Shown: positions 36,899 to 44,659, numbered from the stretch's first letter. The stretch: DNA of 64,000 nucleotides from Nitrospirota bacterium (GCA_021825365.1 JAKAHR010000007.1:1-64000), one strand, 5' to 3'. The notes: generated by a model from the letters alone, not told the origin. Translations and numbers: made by a program.

Positions 36899-37633
36899 AT
36901 GCGGAGGAAAGAGTTGCCTGTTCCCTCAGCTGCTTACCCTTCCTGGTTGCCCGGTTGGATGTCAGCACAGGAAATCGACCTCTGGGGTGGGGCAGGCCTT
37001 CAGGATATTGCCACGCCCCATGACGAAACAGGACGAGGATTTCCCTTTGCCATTTCATGGGCTGTTCGCATGGACCCTCGGATAATGGTCGGCATCCGGA
37101 ACGGCCCTGATCGGGCATACGCTGACGAGTATGCCCGGGTGAACGGCCGTATCAATGAGGTGTCAAGACTGTTGGCAGCTGAGATCAAAGACAGAGGTTT
37201 TCGAGCCGAACCGCTGAAGGCCTCGGAGCGTACCGACCTGATCAATATCAAAGGGGACTTCCCCCACAAGACAGCAGCCACCCGGGCCGGTCTGGGGTGG
37301 ATCGGCCGTAATTGCCAGCTGGTGACGCGCCAATGTGGACCGTGGGTTCGTCTGGGAACAGTCTTTCTTGATATGGACATCCCCTGTTCCACACCGATAG
37401 TGCGGGACTTTTGCGGCCGTTGTAGGAGGTGCGTTGAGGCCTGTCCTGCAAAGGCGTTGAAGGGCAGTGTATGGCAACCGGGTATACCCCGTGAAGAGCT
37501 TTTGGATGCGGACGCCTGCGATCAGTGGAAAAAGGAACACTACTTTCAATATCACGAGGGACACAATTGTGGAATCTGCTCGGCGGTTTGTCCCTACGGA
37601 GTGAAAGGGTTGAAGGGAAAGCGTCATACGTAA
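36899..37633 (+). CDS. 4Fe-4S double-cluster protein, QueG-related
   Basis: A 244-residue protein. The middle (DFPHKTAATRAGLGWIGRNC) is the motif of the epoxyqueuosine reductase-type 4Fe-4S domain, followed by CGRCRRCVEACPAKAL and CGICSAVCPYG, giving two 4Fe-4S sets. QueG's cobalamin domain is about 100 residues longer, so this is a shorter paralogue, perhaps a reductive-dehalogenase-like or unassigned redox protein. Frame is closed upstream by TAA immediately before the ATG at 36899. A second ATG at 36959 starts closer to the conserved part, so the start is uncertain. Confidence 0.75.
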   Translation: MRRKELPVPSAAYPSWLPGWMSAQEIDLWGGAGLQDIATPHDETGRGFPFAISWAVRMDPRIMVGIRNGPDRAYADEYARVNGRINEVSRLLAAEIKDRGFRAEPLKASERTDLINIKGDFPHKTAATRAGLGWIGRNCQLVTRQCGPWVRLGTVFLDMDIPCSTPIVRDFCGRCRRCVEACPAKALKGSVWQPGIPREELLDADACDQWKKEHYFQYHEGHNCGICSAVCPYGVKGLKGKRHT

Positions 37634-37670
37634 GGATACGCGGATCCCGCCGTGACGCTCTGAAAAATAA

Positions 37671-37702
37671 TAGGGAGTGCCGCGGTCCTGCGGCACTCCC
37701 TA
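37671..37702. terminator. 13-bp hairpin downstream of the QueG-like gene
   Basis: TAGGGAGTGCCGC (37671-37683) and its exact complement (37690-37702) enclose GGTCCT. No T-run follows on the plus strand, although AAAAATAA precedes it, so on the minus strand it would be followed by TTATTTTT and could terminate leftward transcripts such as the pseudogene's. Confidence 0.6.
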
Positions 37703-37715
37703 TAGGACGAACATG

Positions 37716-38000
37716 TCAGCACCGCTGGGCGGGCATGGCAGCCAGGTTGATATCTTCGGCAACATAGTTGCCGTTGCTTTCCTGGAAGAACCCTACGGTG
37801 ATGTCATCATCCGACTCTGATGTTGTCAAAGGATGCGGATGCGTCACCCTTCATCACGGTCGCATCATCGCTCCAGGCGAATGTATATTGTCGTTCGAAC
37901 CACATTCGCCCAGTGTCAGGGTCTTTGCATCCCTGTCAATCGCCAGGACCTTGCCGTCAAGGAGACCGAAAAAGAATATCCCGGCAAAAAAGGCCGAAAA
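37716..38000 (-). pseudogene. decayed small exported beta-rich protein (two frameshifts)
   Basis: On the minus strand three successive frames carry a continuous protein-like signal: first DGKVLAIDRDAKTLTLGE, then FAWSDDATVMKGDASASFD and NIRVG, then DDITVGFFQESNG ending VAEDINLAAMPAQRC and a TGA stop at 37716-37718. The frame changes occur near 37875-37890 and near 37801-37812. The pattern (KVxAID..KTLTL, DDATVMKG, VGDDITV) resembles small periplasmic OB-like DUF5666-type proteins. A hydrophobic N-terminal run (FSAFFAGIFFFGLL) suggests a former signal peptide. Sequencing error is the alternative. Confidence 0.55.
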
Positions 38001-38120
38001 AATCCTTTGATTGAGCTATTTTTTTCGAAATGCTCCATCATCCTTCTTCTGGTGACGCTTTCATCAAAATTATTTTTAGGGTAACTTCCTTGTTGTTGTC
38101 GTCCGGTGTTCACTTTTTTC

Positions 38121-38149
38121 TTGACATTAAAAATATATTAGCTGATAAT
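38121..38149 (+). promoter_or_regulatory. strong sigma-70 promoter of the Cys-protein/SOR run
   Basis: TTGACA (38121-38126), a 17-base AT-rich spacer, and GATAAT (38144-38149) 40 bases before the ATG at 38189, which has TTGGAGG as its ribosome site. It probably drives 38189 to 39300 or further. Confidence 0.75.
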
Positions 38150-38188
38150 GCATATCAAAGAATAACACTTCTAATATTGGAGGTTGAC

Positions 38189-38626
38189 ATGTGTGTAGAT
38201 CATACGATGATATGTACATGCGGACAGAACAGCGCCAGCTTTCATTTCAAGGATGAGGTGATGCCTCATGAGGTGGTAGGCGGGCTTTATTGCCCCCATT
38301 GTTTCTCCGGCATCGCCTTTAATCCTGAGAATATGATGAAGGACAACGGCTGGGTCATCGAGTACGACATGGAGGTGGCAAGGTTCATGAGTCAGAAGCT
38401 GCCCCGAACGGACATAACTCCTGAATATCTGTTTGATGAGGGATATTGCACCTGGCGCGGTGTTTATCCGACCGACCATCGGGACTCTGTCAGGGAGAGG
38501 GAGGAACTGGTGCAACTCGCGCGGATCAACCCGAAAAAGTATCTTGTTGAATTCAGACGATGGGGCATCGAGCGCATGGACCGCCTTTCACAGGAAGGAT
38601 GGAGGAAGGCCGATGCCGGGAGATAG
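38189..38626 (+). CDS. unrecognised Cys-containing cytoplasmic protein
   Basis: A 145-residue protein. Cys and His residues cluster at the N-terminus (ICTCGQNSASFHF, then GLYCPHCFSG), giving CxC and CxxC pairs that look like a zinc ribbon. The rest is helical and charged, ending RWGIERMDRLSQEGWRKA, with one more Cys in EGYCTWRG. The promoter and ribosome site upstream are strong. It overlaps the next small gene by 14 bases and heads a run leading to superoxide reductase and rubrerythrin, so a role in redox or metal stress is plausible. I do not recognise the family. Confidence 0.75.
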   Translation: MCVDHTMICTCGQNSASFHFKDEVMPHEVVGGLYCPHCFSGIAFNPENMMKDNGWVIEYDMEVARFMSQKLPRTDITPEYLFDEGYCTWRGVYPTDHRDSVREREELVQLARINPKKYLVEFRRWGIERMDRLSQEGWRKADAGR

Positions 38627-38786
38627 TCCTCAGGGGTTTGGAAAAAGCGCGTGCAGCATGCGGAATGAGGCGTTTCCCGAACTCCTTCGGTGCTCTGCAT
38701 GCGGTGAGGTAGTGGAAGTGTGGTCGGATGAGACGGATGCTACCTGTCCCGGGTGCAGCTGCGGGATCAGGGCAGGAGTTGAATAA
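38613..38786 (+). CDS. 57-residue zinc-ribbon/rubredoxin-like miniprotein
   Basis: A 57-residue protein, too short for many annotation cut-offs. It has two metal-ligand pairs, CSACGEVVEV and ATCPGCSCG, with about 17 residues between them, like a zinc ribbon or a minimal rubredoxin. A GGAGGAAGG site precedes the ATG, which lies inside the end of the upstream Cys protein gene (14-base overlap). Its position just before the superoxide reductase gene makes an electron-donor or metal-handling role plausible. Confidence 0.72.
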   Translation: MPGDSPQGFGKSACSMRNEAFPELLRCSACGEVVEVWSDETDATCPGCSCGIRAGVE

Positions 38787-38817
38787 CGTCCTCTAATAGA
38801 AAGGAGAAAAGCAGACA

Positions 38818-39300
38818 ATGGAAAGACGAGATTTTCTAAAGGCAGCGGCGGTCGGCGTGGTTGCAGCCGGTATTGCGGGAACAGCCCGGGCCGCTGACCC
38901 CTATTATCCTGTCCCCGTTGATCCGAAACTCTTTGGGACGATAAATCGGGTGAAGGATCCGGCGGGCAAGTCCCCTCTGGAAAAGTCCCACGCACCGGTG
39001 GTCAGCGCCCCTCAGCAGGTGAAAGCGGGCGAACCCTTCAGCGTTGAGGTCTCTGTCGGCGAGTCGCTCCACGCCATGGGTCCTGCACACTGGATCGGCT
39101 ATATCGAGCTCCTCATCGGCAATGAGCCGGCAGGGAGGGTTGATTTCCAGCCGAAGGGGTATCTCAAGCCAAAGGCGGTCTTCAGCGTTGTCCTGGGACC
39201 GGAGTTTGCGTCAGCCGGAAAGGCCACCCTGGTGGCCTATCAGCGGTGTAACCTGCACGGCTATTGGCAGGGGGCACTCGATATCAAGGTGATCTCGTAG
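38818..39300 (+). CDS. Tat-exported superoxide reductase-like protein
   Basis: A 160-residue precursor. ERRDFLKAAAVGVVAAG with twin Arg and the cleavage region ARAAD is a Tat signal, used for folded, cofactor-containing proteins. The mature domain carries the superoxide reductase (neelaredoxin-type, class II) iron-site motifs: LEKSHAP with the catalytic Lys and a His ligand, LHAMGPAHWIG with two His, and CNLHGYW with the Cys and last His. The N-terminal desulforedoxin domain of class I enzymes is absent. It would reduce superoxide to peroxide in the periplasm, next to rubrerythrin that could remove peroxide in the cytoplasm. Confidence 0.9.
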   Translation: MERRDFLKAAAVGVVAAGIAGTARAADPYYPVPVDPKLFGTINRVKDPAGKSPLEKSHAPVVSAPQQVKAGEPFSVEVSVGESLHAMGPAHWIGYIELLIGNEPAGRVDFQPKGYLKPKAVFSVVLGPEFASAGKATLVAYQRCNLHGYWQGALDIKVIS

Positions 39301-39366
39301 CAGGACATAGCTCCGGCACCTGGTCAGCACCCCGGAAAATCATATTACGATACGAAAGGAACAGTA

Positions 39367-39861
39367 ATGATGTCATCTGATAAGAATCTTATGGAGGCTT
39401 TTGCAGGAGAATCCCAGGCGAACCGGAAGTACCTCGCCTTTGCAACCAAGGCGGAGCAGGAAGGGTATCTGCAGGTCGCACGGCTCTTCAGGGCAGCTGC
39501 CGCGGCTGAAACAATCCATGCCCACAACCACTTAAAGGAACTGCACGGCATAAAATCGACGAGGGAGAATCTTCTTGCAGCCATCAGCGGCGAATCCTAC
39601 GAGTTTCAGAAGATGTATCCGAAGATGATAGAAGAGGCCGTTGCCGAGGGGCACAAGTCTGCCGAGAGGACCTTCCGTCTTGCGAATGAAGTCGAAAAGG
39701 TTCATGCCGATCTCTATCAGAAGGCCCTGGACAGCCTCGGAAAAAATGCGGAAGCCGACTATTTCGTCTGCCAGGTCTGCGGCTATACCGCCGAGGGAGA
39801 GGCCCCTGACGAGTGCCCTGTCTGCAAGGCCAAGAGACAGTCCTTCAAAAAGGTCGATTAA
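39367..39861 (+). CDS. rubrerythrin
   Basis: A 164-residue protein: a four-helix diiron domain (GESQANRKYLAF, AAAETIHAHNHL, SGESYEFQKMYP, NEVEKVHADLY) followed by a rubredoxin-like domain with VCQVCGYTA and DECPVCKAK, that is four Cys for one Fe. Rubrerythrins reduce hydrogen peroxide with electrons from rubredoxin or NADH systems in anaerobes. It lies 66 bases after the superoxide reductase and is closed by a strong terminator, so the two form a defence unit. The first two codons are both Met; start at 39367 or 39370. Confidence 0.95.
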   Translation: MMSSDKNLMEAFAGESQANRKYLAFATKAEQEGYLQVARLFRAAAAAETIHAHNHLKELHGIKSTRENLLAAISGESYEFQKMYPKMIEEAVAEGHKSAERTFRLANEVEKVHADLYQKALDSLGKNAEADYFVCQVCGYTAEGEAPDECPVCKAKRQSFKKVD

Positions 39862-39877
39862 TAAAAGCGCCCGACGG

Positions 39878-39912
39878 AAACCCCGGACCGATTCTTCGGT
39901 CCGGGGTTTTTC
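39878..39912 (+). terminator. rho-independent terminator after rubrerythrin
   Basis: A 14-bp stem (39878-39891 with 39896-39909), TTCT loop and a T-rich tail. It ends the SOR-rubrerythrin transcript. Confidence 0.93.
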
Positions 39913-39990
39913 CCCTTTTTTCAAGGTGTAACAGATATCCTGTCGATTCCCCGCTGCGCCTGCGTTCCCGTGTCAAAAAAAGTTATTTAC

Positions 39991-40013
39991 AAGGAGGATT
40001 TGATATGTCATAA
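39991..40013 (+). other. strong ribosome site followed by start-stop minigene
   Basis: AAGGAGG (39991-39997), a 7-base spacer, then ATG TCA TAA (40005-40013). The Shine-Dalgarno is ideal but the frame ends after two codons. It lies in the 276-base leader between rubrerythrin and the unknown gene at 40138. It may be a regulatory minigene or the relic of a lost coding region. No other gene was seen in this gap. Confidence 0.5.
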
Positions 40014-40137
40014 TACTCTTTCCGCAGCGGGGAAACCACACCTGCAGGGCGTAGCAGATAGTGGTATATTTTTGTCATGCAGTGTGATAGCCTGTAGTAT
40101 CCGTGACTGCAAGGAACTCAGACGAGAAGGTAACGAA

Positions 40138-40719
40138 ATGACGAAGGAACTGAAGGAAATCATTGACTTGGGAAGGCGCCTCGATGAGCTGTCCTACGAG
40201 ACGTATACCGTATTTGCGAAGCGGGAGGATTTCGATCCTGTCCTCCTCGTCCTCTGGGCGGACATGGCCGACTGGAAGAAGAATCATCTGAAACACTGGA
40301 AGCGGATCGCCAAGACGTTCGTCTACAAAAACCTGTTCAAGAGGAGCACGGACGACCTCAAGACGATCATCAAGCAGTTGAAGAACATCCAGGCAGAGCA
40401 TGTTGAGTTCATGAGACGTCTGCGCAAGAAGAGGATAAGCCAGGAAGAGGCGATCTCGCAGACGATACTCAACGAGTTTTGCCTCGTCACCGATATTTTT
40501 CTCGAGATCTTCTATACGTACGACGAGGTGCTCCAGGACCGCTCCTGCTGCTTTGTGGAAGAGTGCGAATCCCATCTGGTGAAAATGGCGAACGCCCTGA
40601 AGCCCTATCTCAAGCTGAATCCGCTGTATGCGGTCCTGCTGCGGTCCATCGTTGAGATGAAACAGAAATACGACTACCTCCTCACCTCCTCCGGCAAGCT
40701 TAAGAAGGCCGCAGTCTGA
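40138..40719 (+). CDS. unrecognised all-helical protein
   Basis: A 193-residue, predicted all-alpha protein rich in Lys and aromatic residues (LSYETYTVFAKRED, WADMADWKKNHLKHW). Glu, His and Tyr are placed on helices in a way that recalls ferritin-like or hemerythrin-like bundles (AEHVEFMRRL, FLEIFYTYDEVL), but no full metal motif is visible. A Cys cluster CCFVEEC lies near residue 145. I chose the ATG at 40138 because the longer GTG frame passes through the start-stop minigene. It precedes three more unassigned genes. Function unknown. Confidence 0.7.
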   Translation: MTKELKEIIDLGRRLDELSYETYTVFAKREDFDPVLLVLWADMADWKKNHLKHWKRIAKTFVYKNLFKRSTDDLKTIIKQLKNIQAEHVEFMRRLRKKRISQEEAISQTILNEFCLVTDIFLEIFYTYDEVLQDRSCCFVEECESHLVKMANALKPYLKLNPLYAVLLRSIVEMKQKYDYLLTSSGKLKKAAV

Positions 40720-40747
40720 GGCCCCTGCCTGCTGAGAGCGCAGGACG

Positions 40748-41224
40748 ATGGCCGGCACACTCGACATCTCGGGGATCTTCGGCAGCGATCAGGAACTGCT
40801 TGATACCGTGCAACAGCGGCAGATCTGCTATGACGTCGAGCCGTTCTACCGGCCTGACAGGAAGGGCACGCTCCTGCAGATAGGGTTTCAGATAAGCCTG
40901 TACGGGACCCTTCGCGGCGGTGATGAAGAGCGGGGGCCTGACGCGGAGGAATATGCGGCGGTAGAGCGGGATGTCCGGAGGGTCGCCCAGGCTCTGGCGC
41001 AGACCTGTAACCCCCTCCATATGGCCGGGACGACCATCACGGATGTCGGCACGGTCACCTATTCCCACGAACGGGGCATGAGGCCTGATGTGACGGTGCA
41101 TATCCCGGTCTTCGATCAGGAGGACTTCGGACACGCTGTTGATGATCACGTGAGAAAGACACTGGAAGCCGCCGTAGGCCTCCTGCAATCAGTCGGGGTG
41201 AGCAAGTCCAGGTGGCAGGAATGA
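40748..41224 (+). CDS. unrecognised protein in the unknown-gene run
   Basis: A 158-residue cytoplasmic-looking alpha/beta protein with no Cys motif or signal peptide apart from single Cys residues near ICYDVE and TCNPLH. A central strand pair reads VGTVTYSHERGMRPDVTVHIPVF. AGGA lies upstream. It is 28 bases after the helical protein gene and 13 bases before the binding-protein-like gene, so it is probably co-transcribed with both. I do not recognise a family. Confidence 0.65.
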   Translation: MAGTLDISGIFGSDQELLDTVQQRQICYDVEPFYRPDRKGTLLQIGFQISLYGTLRGGDEERGPDAEEYAAVERDVRRVAQALAQTCNPLHMAGTTITDVGTVTYSHERGMRPDVTVHIPVFDQEDFGHAVDDHVRKTLEAAVGLLQSVGVSKSRWQE

Positions 41225-41237
41225 TCCCGCTGTAACG

Positions 41238-42188
41238 ATGGAAGCGATCAGGATAGGCCATCTCTCCACCTTTTATCACACAGCCGTCCTGCTTATGGCC
41301 GACCCACACCTGCCCGGAAGGTTGGGAGTTCCTGTGCACTGGCAGCTCTTCGGCACCGGGCCGGCTATCGTCAACGCTTTTGAGAAGAAGGAGATTGACC
41401 TCGCCTATATCGGTCTTCCCCCTGCCATTATCGGCATGGCCCGCGGGGTACCCATCGCCTGCATAGCCGGCGGGCACATGGAAGGGACGGTTCTGTGCGG
41501 CGGGAGGAACTGGGGCGGCTTTCCGGAGATCGGACGGATAGAGGACATCCTCGGCCAATTTGCCGGCCATGCGATCGGGGTACCGGGAAGCGGCTCGATC
41601 CACGATGTCATACTGAGGGACTATCTGGAGCGTTTTGGTCTTGCAGGCACCGTACAGGTGATCAACTACCCCTGGGCGGACCTGGTCCTGGAGGCGGCCG
41701 TGAAGAAGGAGATTGCAGCAGCTATCGGAACTCCTGCCCTCGCTGTTTCCGTGCAACGCTACGCAGACGGCAAGGTGTTATTCCCTCCTTCCCTGACCCG
41801 GCCGCACAACCCCAGCTACGGTATCCTCGCGAACCGGGATCTGCCGGAAAAGGAACAGCAACTGATCGAGGCCTTTCTCATGCTCCACGAGGAGGCGACC
41901 GCGCTGCTGAGGGATCAGCCTGACGAGGCTGCGCGCATTATTTCGAGCTATGTGGGATTTGTGGACGAGGCCTTTGTCCTTGATACCCTGATGATCTCAC
42001 CGAGATACTGCGCCCAGCTTTCCGATGACTATGTGGCCAGCACCATGGACTTTGTGGGCACCCTCGGCAGACTCGGATATATCATGCGCGAGCTGCAGGA
42101 GGATGAGATATTCGACCGCACGCTGATCAGAAGGATACATCCGGGCAGGGACCATTATGGCTATGACGGAGATCCCTATACATTGTGA
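41238..42188 (+). CDS. substrate-binding-protein-like (NMT1/SsuA fold), no signal peptide
   Basis: A 316-residue protein with the NMT1/THI5-type periplasmic-binding fold: IRIGHLSTFYHTAVLLM at the N-terminus, GTGPAIVNAFEKKEIDLAYIG (ligand-hinge region), RGVPIACIAGG, IGVPGSGSIHDVILRDYL and later GTPALAVSVQRY. These are the features of aliphatic sulfonate/nitrate/pyrimidine-precursor binding proteins. No signal peptide is visible from the ATG, and no permease or ATPase gene is next to it, so it may act in the cytoplasm, as MqnA and THI5-type proteins do. Ligand unknown. Confidence 0.7.
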   Translation: MEAIRIGHLSTFYHTAVLLMADPHLPGRLGVPVHWQLFGTGPAIVNAFEKKEIDLAYIGLPPAIIGMARGVPIACIAGGHMEGTVLCGGRNWGGFPEIGRIEDILGQFAGHAIGVPGSGSIHDVILRDYLERFGLAGTVQVINYPWADLVLEAAVKKEIAAAIGTPALAVSVQRYADGKVLFPPSLTRPHNPSYGILANRDLPEKEQQLIEAFLMLHEEATALLRDQPDEAARIISSYVGFVDEAFVLDTLMISPRYCAQLSDDYVASTMDFVGTLGRLGYIMRELQEDEIFDRTLIRRIHPGRDHYGYDGDPYTL

Positions 42189-42224
42189 ATCTTGGGTTGT
42201 CAGCGATAATAAGGAGGCGACATC

Positions 42225-42803
42225 ATGGCTGAACAGGAAAAACCTTTACCCAGACCTCCCCAGACCCCCTTTGGAATGAAGAGGCGTTTCGGGCAGGAAG
42301 AGAGCCAGTCTCTGATGGCTGATGAGCTGGCGCGGGCTGCTGCAGAAGGCAGGCTCGATGAATATATCAGGCAGGAGGTCCCGGATAGTGAGTATGCACG
42401 GAACCTGGTGTCGATGATGATGGGGATGACCGGCATGGCGGATATGAAACCGCCGGAGGCGCCTGCAGGCATGCGGGCAGGGGAGGCATCAGCAGCGGTC
42501 GGAGGGGAGCCGCAGGGGGCCGATACGCCGGCAGCTCCTTCCCCGGAAGTGCTCGAAGCGATTCAGGCCGGAGACGTTGCCGGCCTCAAGAAGCTGTTGA
42601 AGCAGGAGCATGAAAAAAGGACGGGAGTCACCTCCCCGCAGATTGAAGGGCATCAGCCGGCGGAGGAACTTCCCGCACCGGAAAAAGAGGTGATCGAACG
42701 GCTGATCACCATCGCATCAGACAACGGCCTTACCCTCGACTGGGTTATCTTCAGGGCACTCAAGCTCTATGCGGAGGAGTATGGGAAGACCGGGAGACTC
42801 TGA
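42225..42803 (+). CDS. unrecognised acidic/Pro-Ala-rich protein
   Basis: A 192-residue protein. The N-terminal part begins KPLPRPPQTPFGMKRRF and contains a Met-rich stretch SMMMGMTGMADM. The middle is a Pro/Ala/Gly-rich linker and the C-terminus has PEKEVIERLITIASDNGLT, a helical cap. A GGAGG site lies upstream. Composition suggests an adaptor with flexible linker. It is 36 bases after the binding-protein-like gene. Function unknown. Confidence 0.6.
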   Translation: MAEQEKPLPRPPQTPFGMKRRFGQEESQSLMADELARAAAEGRLDEYIRQEVPDSEYARNLVSMMMGMTGMADMKPPEAPAGMRAGEASAAVGGEPQGADTPAAPSPEVLEAIQAGDVAGLKKLLKQEHEKRTGVTSPQIEGHQPAEELPAPEKEVIERLITIASDNGLTLDWVIFRALKLYAEEYGKTGRL

Positions 42804-42845
42804 GATGGCCTGCTTATTCAGGGGCAGCAGATTCCATCCCGGGGT

Positions 42846-43577
42846 ATGCAGCCGGTGAGACGATATCTTCTGAGGGAATACGGCTCATGGGGCGTCATGA
42901 CCATCTCGTATCTGGCCGGCCTTGGTATCAGCGGCAACGCCGGCATGCCTGCCGTGGCCGGATTCTTCTCCCTCTGCCTCCTCATCAATTCCAAACAGGC
43001 CCTTACCCTCTGGATGAGGGGGGCCGTGCCCGGGAGAAGAACCTCCGGGATTGTCTTCAGCGCACAGGTGGCGGTGGCGGCCTTCCTGCTGGTGCCCCTG
43101 CTCATCGGGTCGGCAAGGCTTTTTCTGCCGTATGTCATTGTCCCCCTGGCGTATCTGGCGCTCCTTTGCTTCGCGGGAGAGCACCATATCCTTACCGAGA
43201 TATCCGGCTTTGGCCTCCTGACACTCTCGTCGCTGATCGGCAGATATATCACCTCCGGGATAGTGGATCACCGGCTGTATGCTGCTGTCGCCCTGTTCTT
43301 CGTCGCCGGGGTCTTCAAGGTGAGGGTGCAGTTCAGGAAGGACCTCGGCCATCGGGCAGGGATGATCCTGTATCTGGCGGCTGCGGCCCTCCTCTATTCG
43401 TGGATGGAACTGCCGCTGGTTGCACTGCTTCCCCTTGCGGAGAACCTCGCCTTCAGTCTGTTGCTGTACCGGATCAGTCAGCAGGCAACCGGTTGGACCG
43501 AGGTCGGCAAGGGACTTCTCTTCCTCGTCCTCCTGGTGAGCAGCTACACGGGGCGGACCTTCTTCACGACGGCCTGA
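42846..43577 (+). CDS. YwiC-like membrane protein
   Basis: A 243-residue protein with seven to nine hydrophobic helices. The start LLREYGSWGVMTISYLAGL matches the YwiC-like family's (K/R)EHGAW motif, and an EHHILTE segment follows in the middle. Function of the family is not known; it is often found near nitrate or anaerobic respiration genes in other bacteria. It ends the unknown-gene run and overlaps the end of the tsaC gene on the other strand by 34 bases. Confidence 0.75.
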   Translation: MQPVRRYLLREYGSWGVMTISYLAGLGISGNAGMPAVAGFFSLCLLINSKQALTLWMRGAVPGRRTSGIVFSAQVAVAAFLLVPLLIGSARLFLPYVIVPLAYLALLCFAGEHHILTEISGFGLLTLSSLIGRYITSGIVDHRLYAAVALFFVAGVFKVRVQFRKDLGHRAGMILYLAAAALLYSWMELPLVALLPLAENLAFSLLLYRISQQATGWTEVGKGLLFLVLLVSSYTGRTFFTTA

Positions 43578-44215
43578 TCCGCCGTAATCTGCTCAGCGGT
43601 CTTCACTATCGATTCGTATGAGACAGCCCCCTCGCGGAGGAGGATGACATGTCCTTCGACGACTTCGATGATCGTGGAGGGTCTGCCGCCGGGCGCTGCA
43701 CCTGCATCAATGAGCATGTCGAGCACTCCATCGAAGTGTCTCAGGACATCCTCCGGATCGGCAGCAGGGGGAGAGCCGGAGATATTGGCGCTGGTTGCCG
43801 TTATGGGGAAGGGGAGTGAACGGGCAAGATCAAGGGCGAAAGACGGTCCCGGGATCCGCACCGCCACCTTGCCGGTGCCTGCGGTAATAAGGGCGGGCAG
43901 ATCATGCCGGGCATCAAGGAGCAGGGTGAGGGGGCCCGGCCAGAATCGCGCCGCAAGCAGCAGGGCGAGAGGATCTGCAGCGCATGAGACGAGGGGGAGA
44001 AGATCCCTGCTGCCGATAATGAGGGGTATCGCCTTGTCTGCAGGGCGGTGTTTGATGGCATAGAGCCGTTGCAGCGCATCGGCGTCATCATACCTCGCCC
44101 CTATGCCGTAGAAGGTCTCTGTGGGGAATGCTATGATGCCCCCCGCGGTGATCCTGTCGCAGGCCTTTGTCACTGCCGCCTGTCGGGCGGCATCGTCCGT
44201 ATGCAGTACGATCAT
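43544..44215 (-). CDS. tsaC: L-threonylcarbamoyladenylate synthase (TsaC/Sua5 family)
   Basis: A 223-residue YrdC-domain enzyme. It has the family motifs GGIIAFPTETFYGIGAR near residue 29, IKHRPADKAIPLI, RFWPGPLTLLL, VAVRIPGP and ATSANISGSPP. It makes threonylcarbamoyl-AMP for the t6A modification of tRNAs that read ANN codons. Single-domain TsaC type; no C-terminal Sua5 domain. It is convergent with the YwiC-like gene. Confidence 0.93.
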   Translation of the reverse strand: MIVLHTDDAARQAAVTKACDRITAGGIIAFPTETFYGIGARYDDADALQRLYAIKHRPADKAIPLIIGSRDLLPLVSCAADPLALLLAARFWPGPLTLLLDARHDLPALITAGTGKVAVRIPGPSFALDLARSLPFPITATSANISGSPPAADPEDVLRHFDGVLDMLIDAGAAPGGRPSTIIEVVEGHVILLREGAVSYESIVKTAEQITADQAVVKKVRPV

Positions 44216-44274
44216 GTATTAAAAATAGTAGCACAGGGGAATTCTCCGGGGAAAGGAAGGCGCATAATTAGTGC

Positions 44275-44303
44275 TTGACAAGACCCCCGGGGCCGAGTAT
44301 ATT
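44275..44303 (+). promoter_or_regulatory. strong sigma-70 promoter of the RRM gene
   Basis: TTGACA (44275-44280), a 17-base spacer and TATATT (44298-44303) lie 50 bases before the ATG at 44354, which has AGGAGGGAG as ribosome site. Confidence 0.8.
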
Positions 44304-44353
44304 TAGGCATATCTCAGATGCCTGCACTGCAGGATGATCTTCCAGGAGGGAGT

Positions 44354-44659
44354 ATGGGTTCGAAGAGACTGTACGTAGGGAATATTCCGTTTAAGGCGAC
44401 GGAGGAAGACCTGCGCGAGCTGTTTGCACAGGCCGGTGAGGTCGTCTCGGTGAAACTGATCAAGGATGCGGCAACCGGCAGGCTGCGGGGATTCGGCTTT
44501 GTGGAGATGTCCTCTGACGAGGACGTGGCAAAGGCGATCTCCATGTTCAACGGAAAATCATTCATGGACCGGTCTATTGTCGTCAATGAGGCCAAACCCC
44601 AGGAGAAGCGGGAAGGCGGATTCAGGGGAAGACCAGGCGGCGGCAGGGGGCCGAGGTAA
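44354..44659 (+). CDS. RNA-binding protein, RRM family
   Basis: A 101-residue single RNA recognition motif. RNP2 is LYVGNI at the first strand and RNP1 is RGFGFVEM at the third, followed by NGKSFMDRSIVVNEAKP. The tail is rich in Gly and Arg (GGFRGRPGGGRGPR), typical of bacterial RRM proteins related to cold or stress response. A strong promoter precedes it. It is convergent with the DUF89 gene by 22 bases. Confidence 0.95.
   Translation: MGSKRLYVGNIPFKATEEDLRELFAQAGEVVSVKLIKDAATGRLRGFGFVEMSSDEDVAKAISMFNGKSFMDRSIVVNEAKPQEKREGGFRGRPGGGRGPR

Noticed and set aside
37768-38084. Three 64-83 codon open frames on the plus strand
   Set aside because: They overlap the better supported minus-strand pseudogene, lack ribosome sites and differ in composition.
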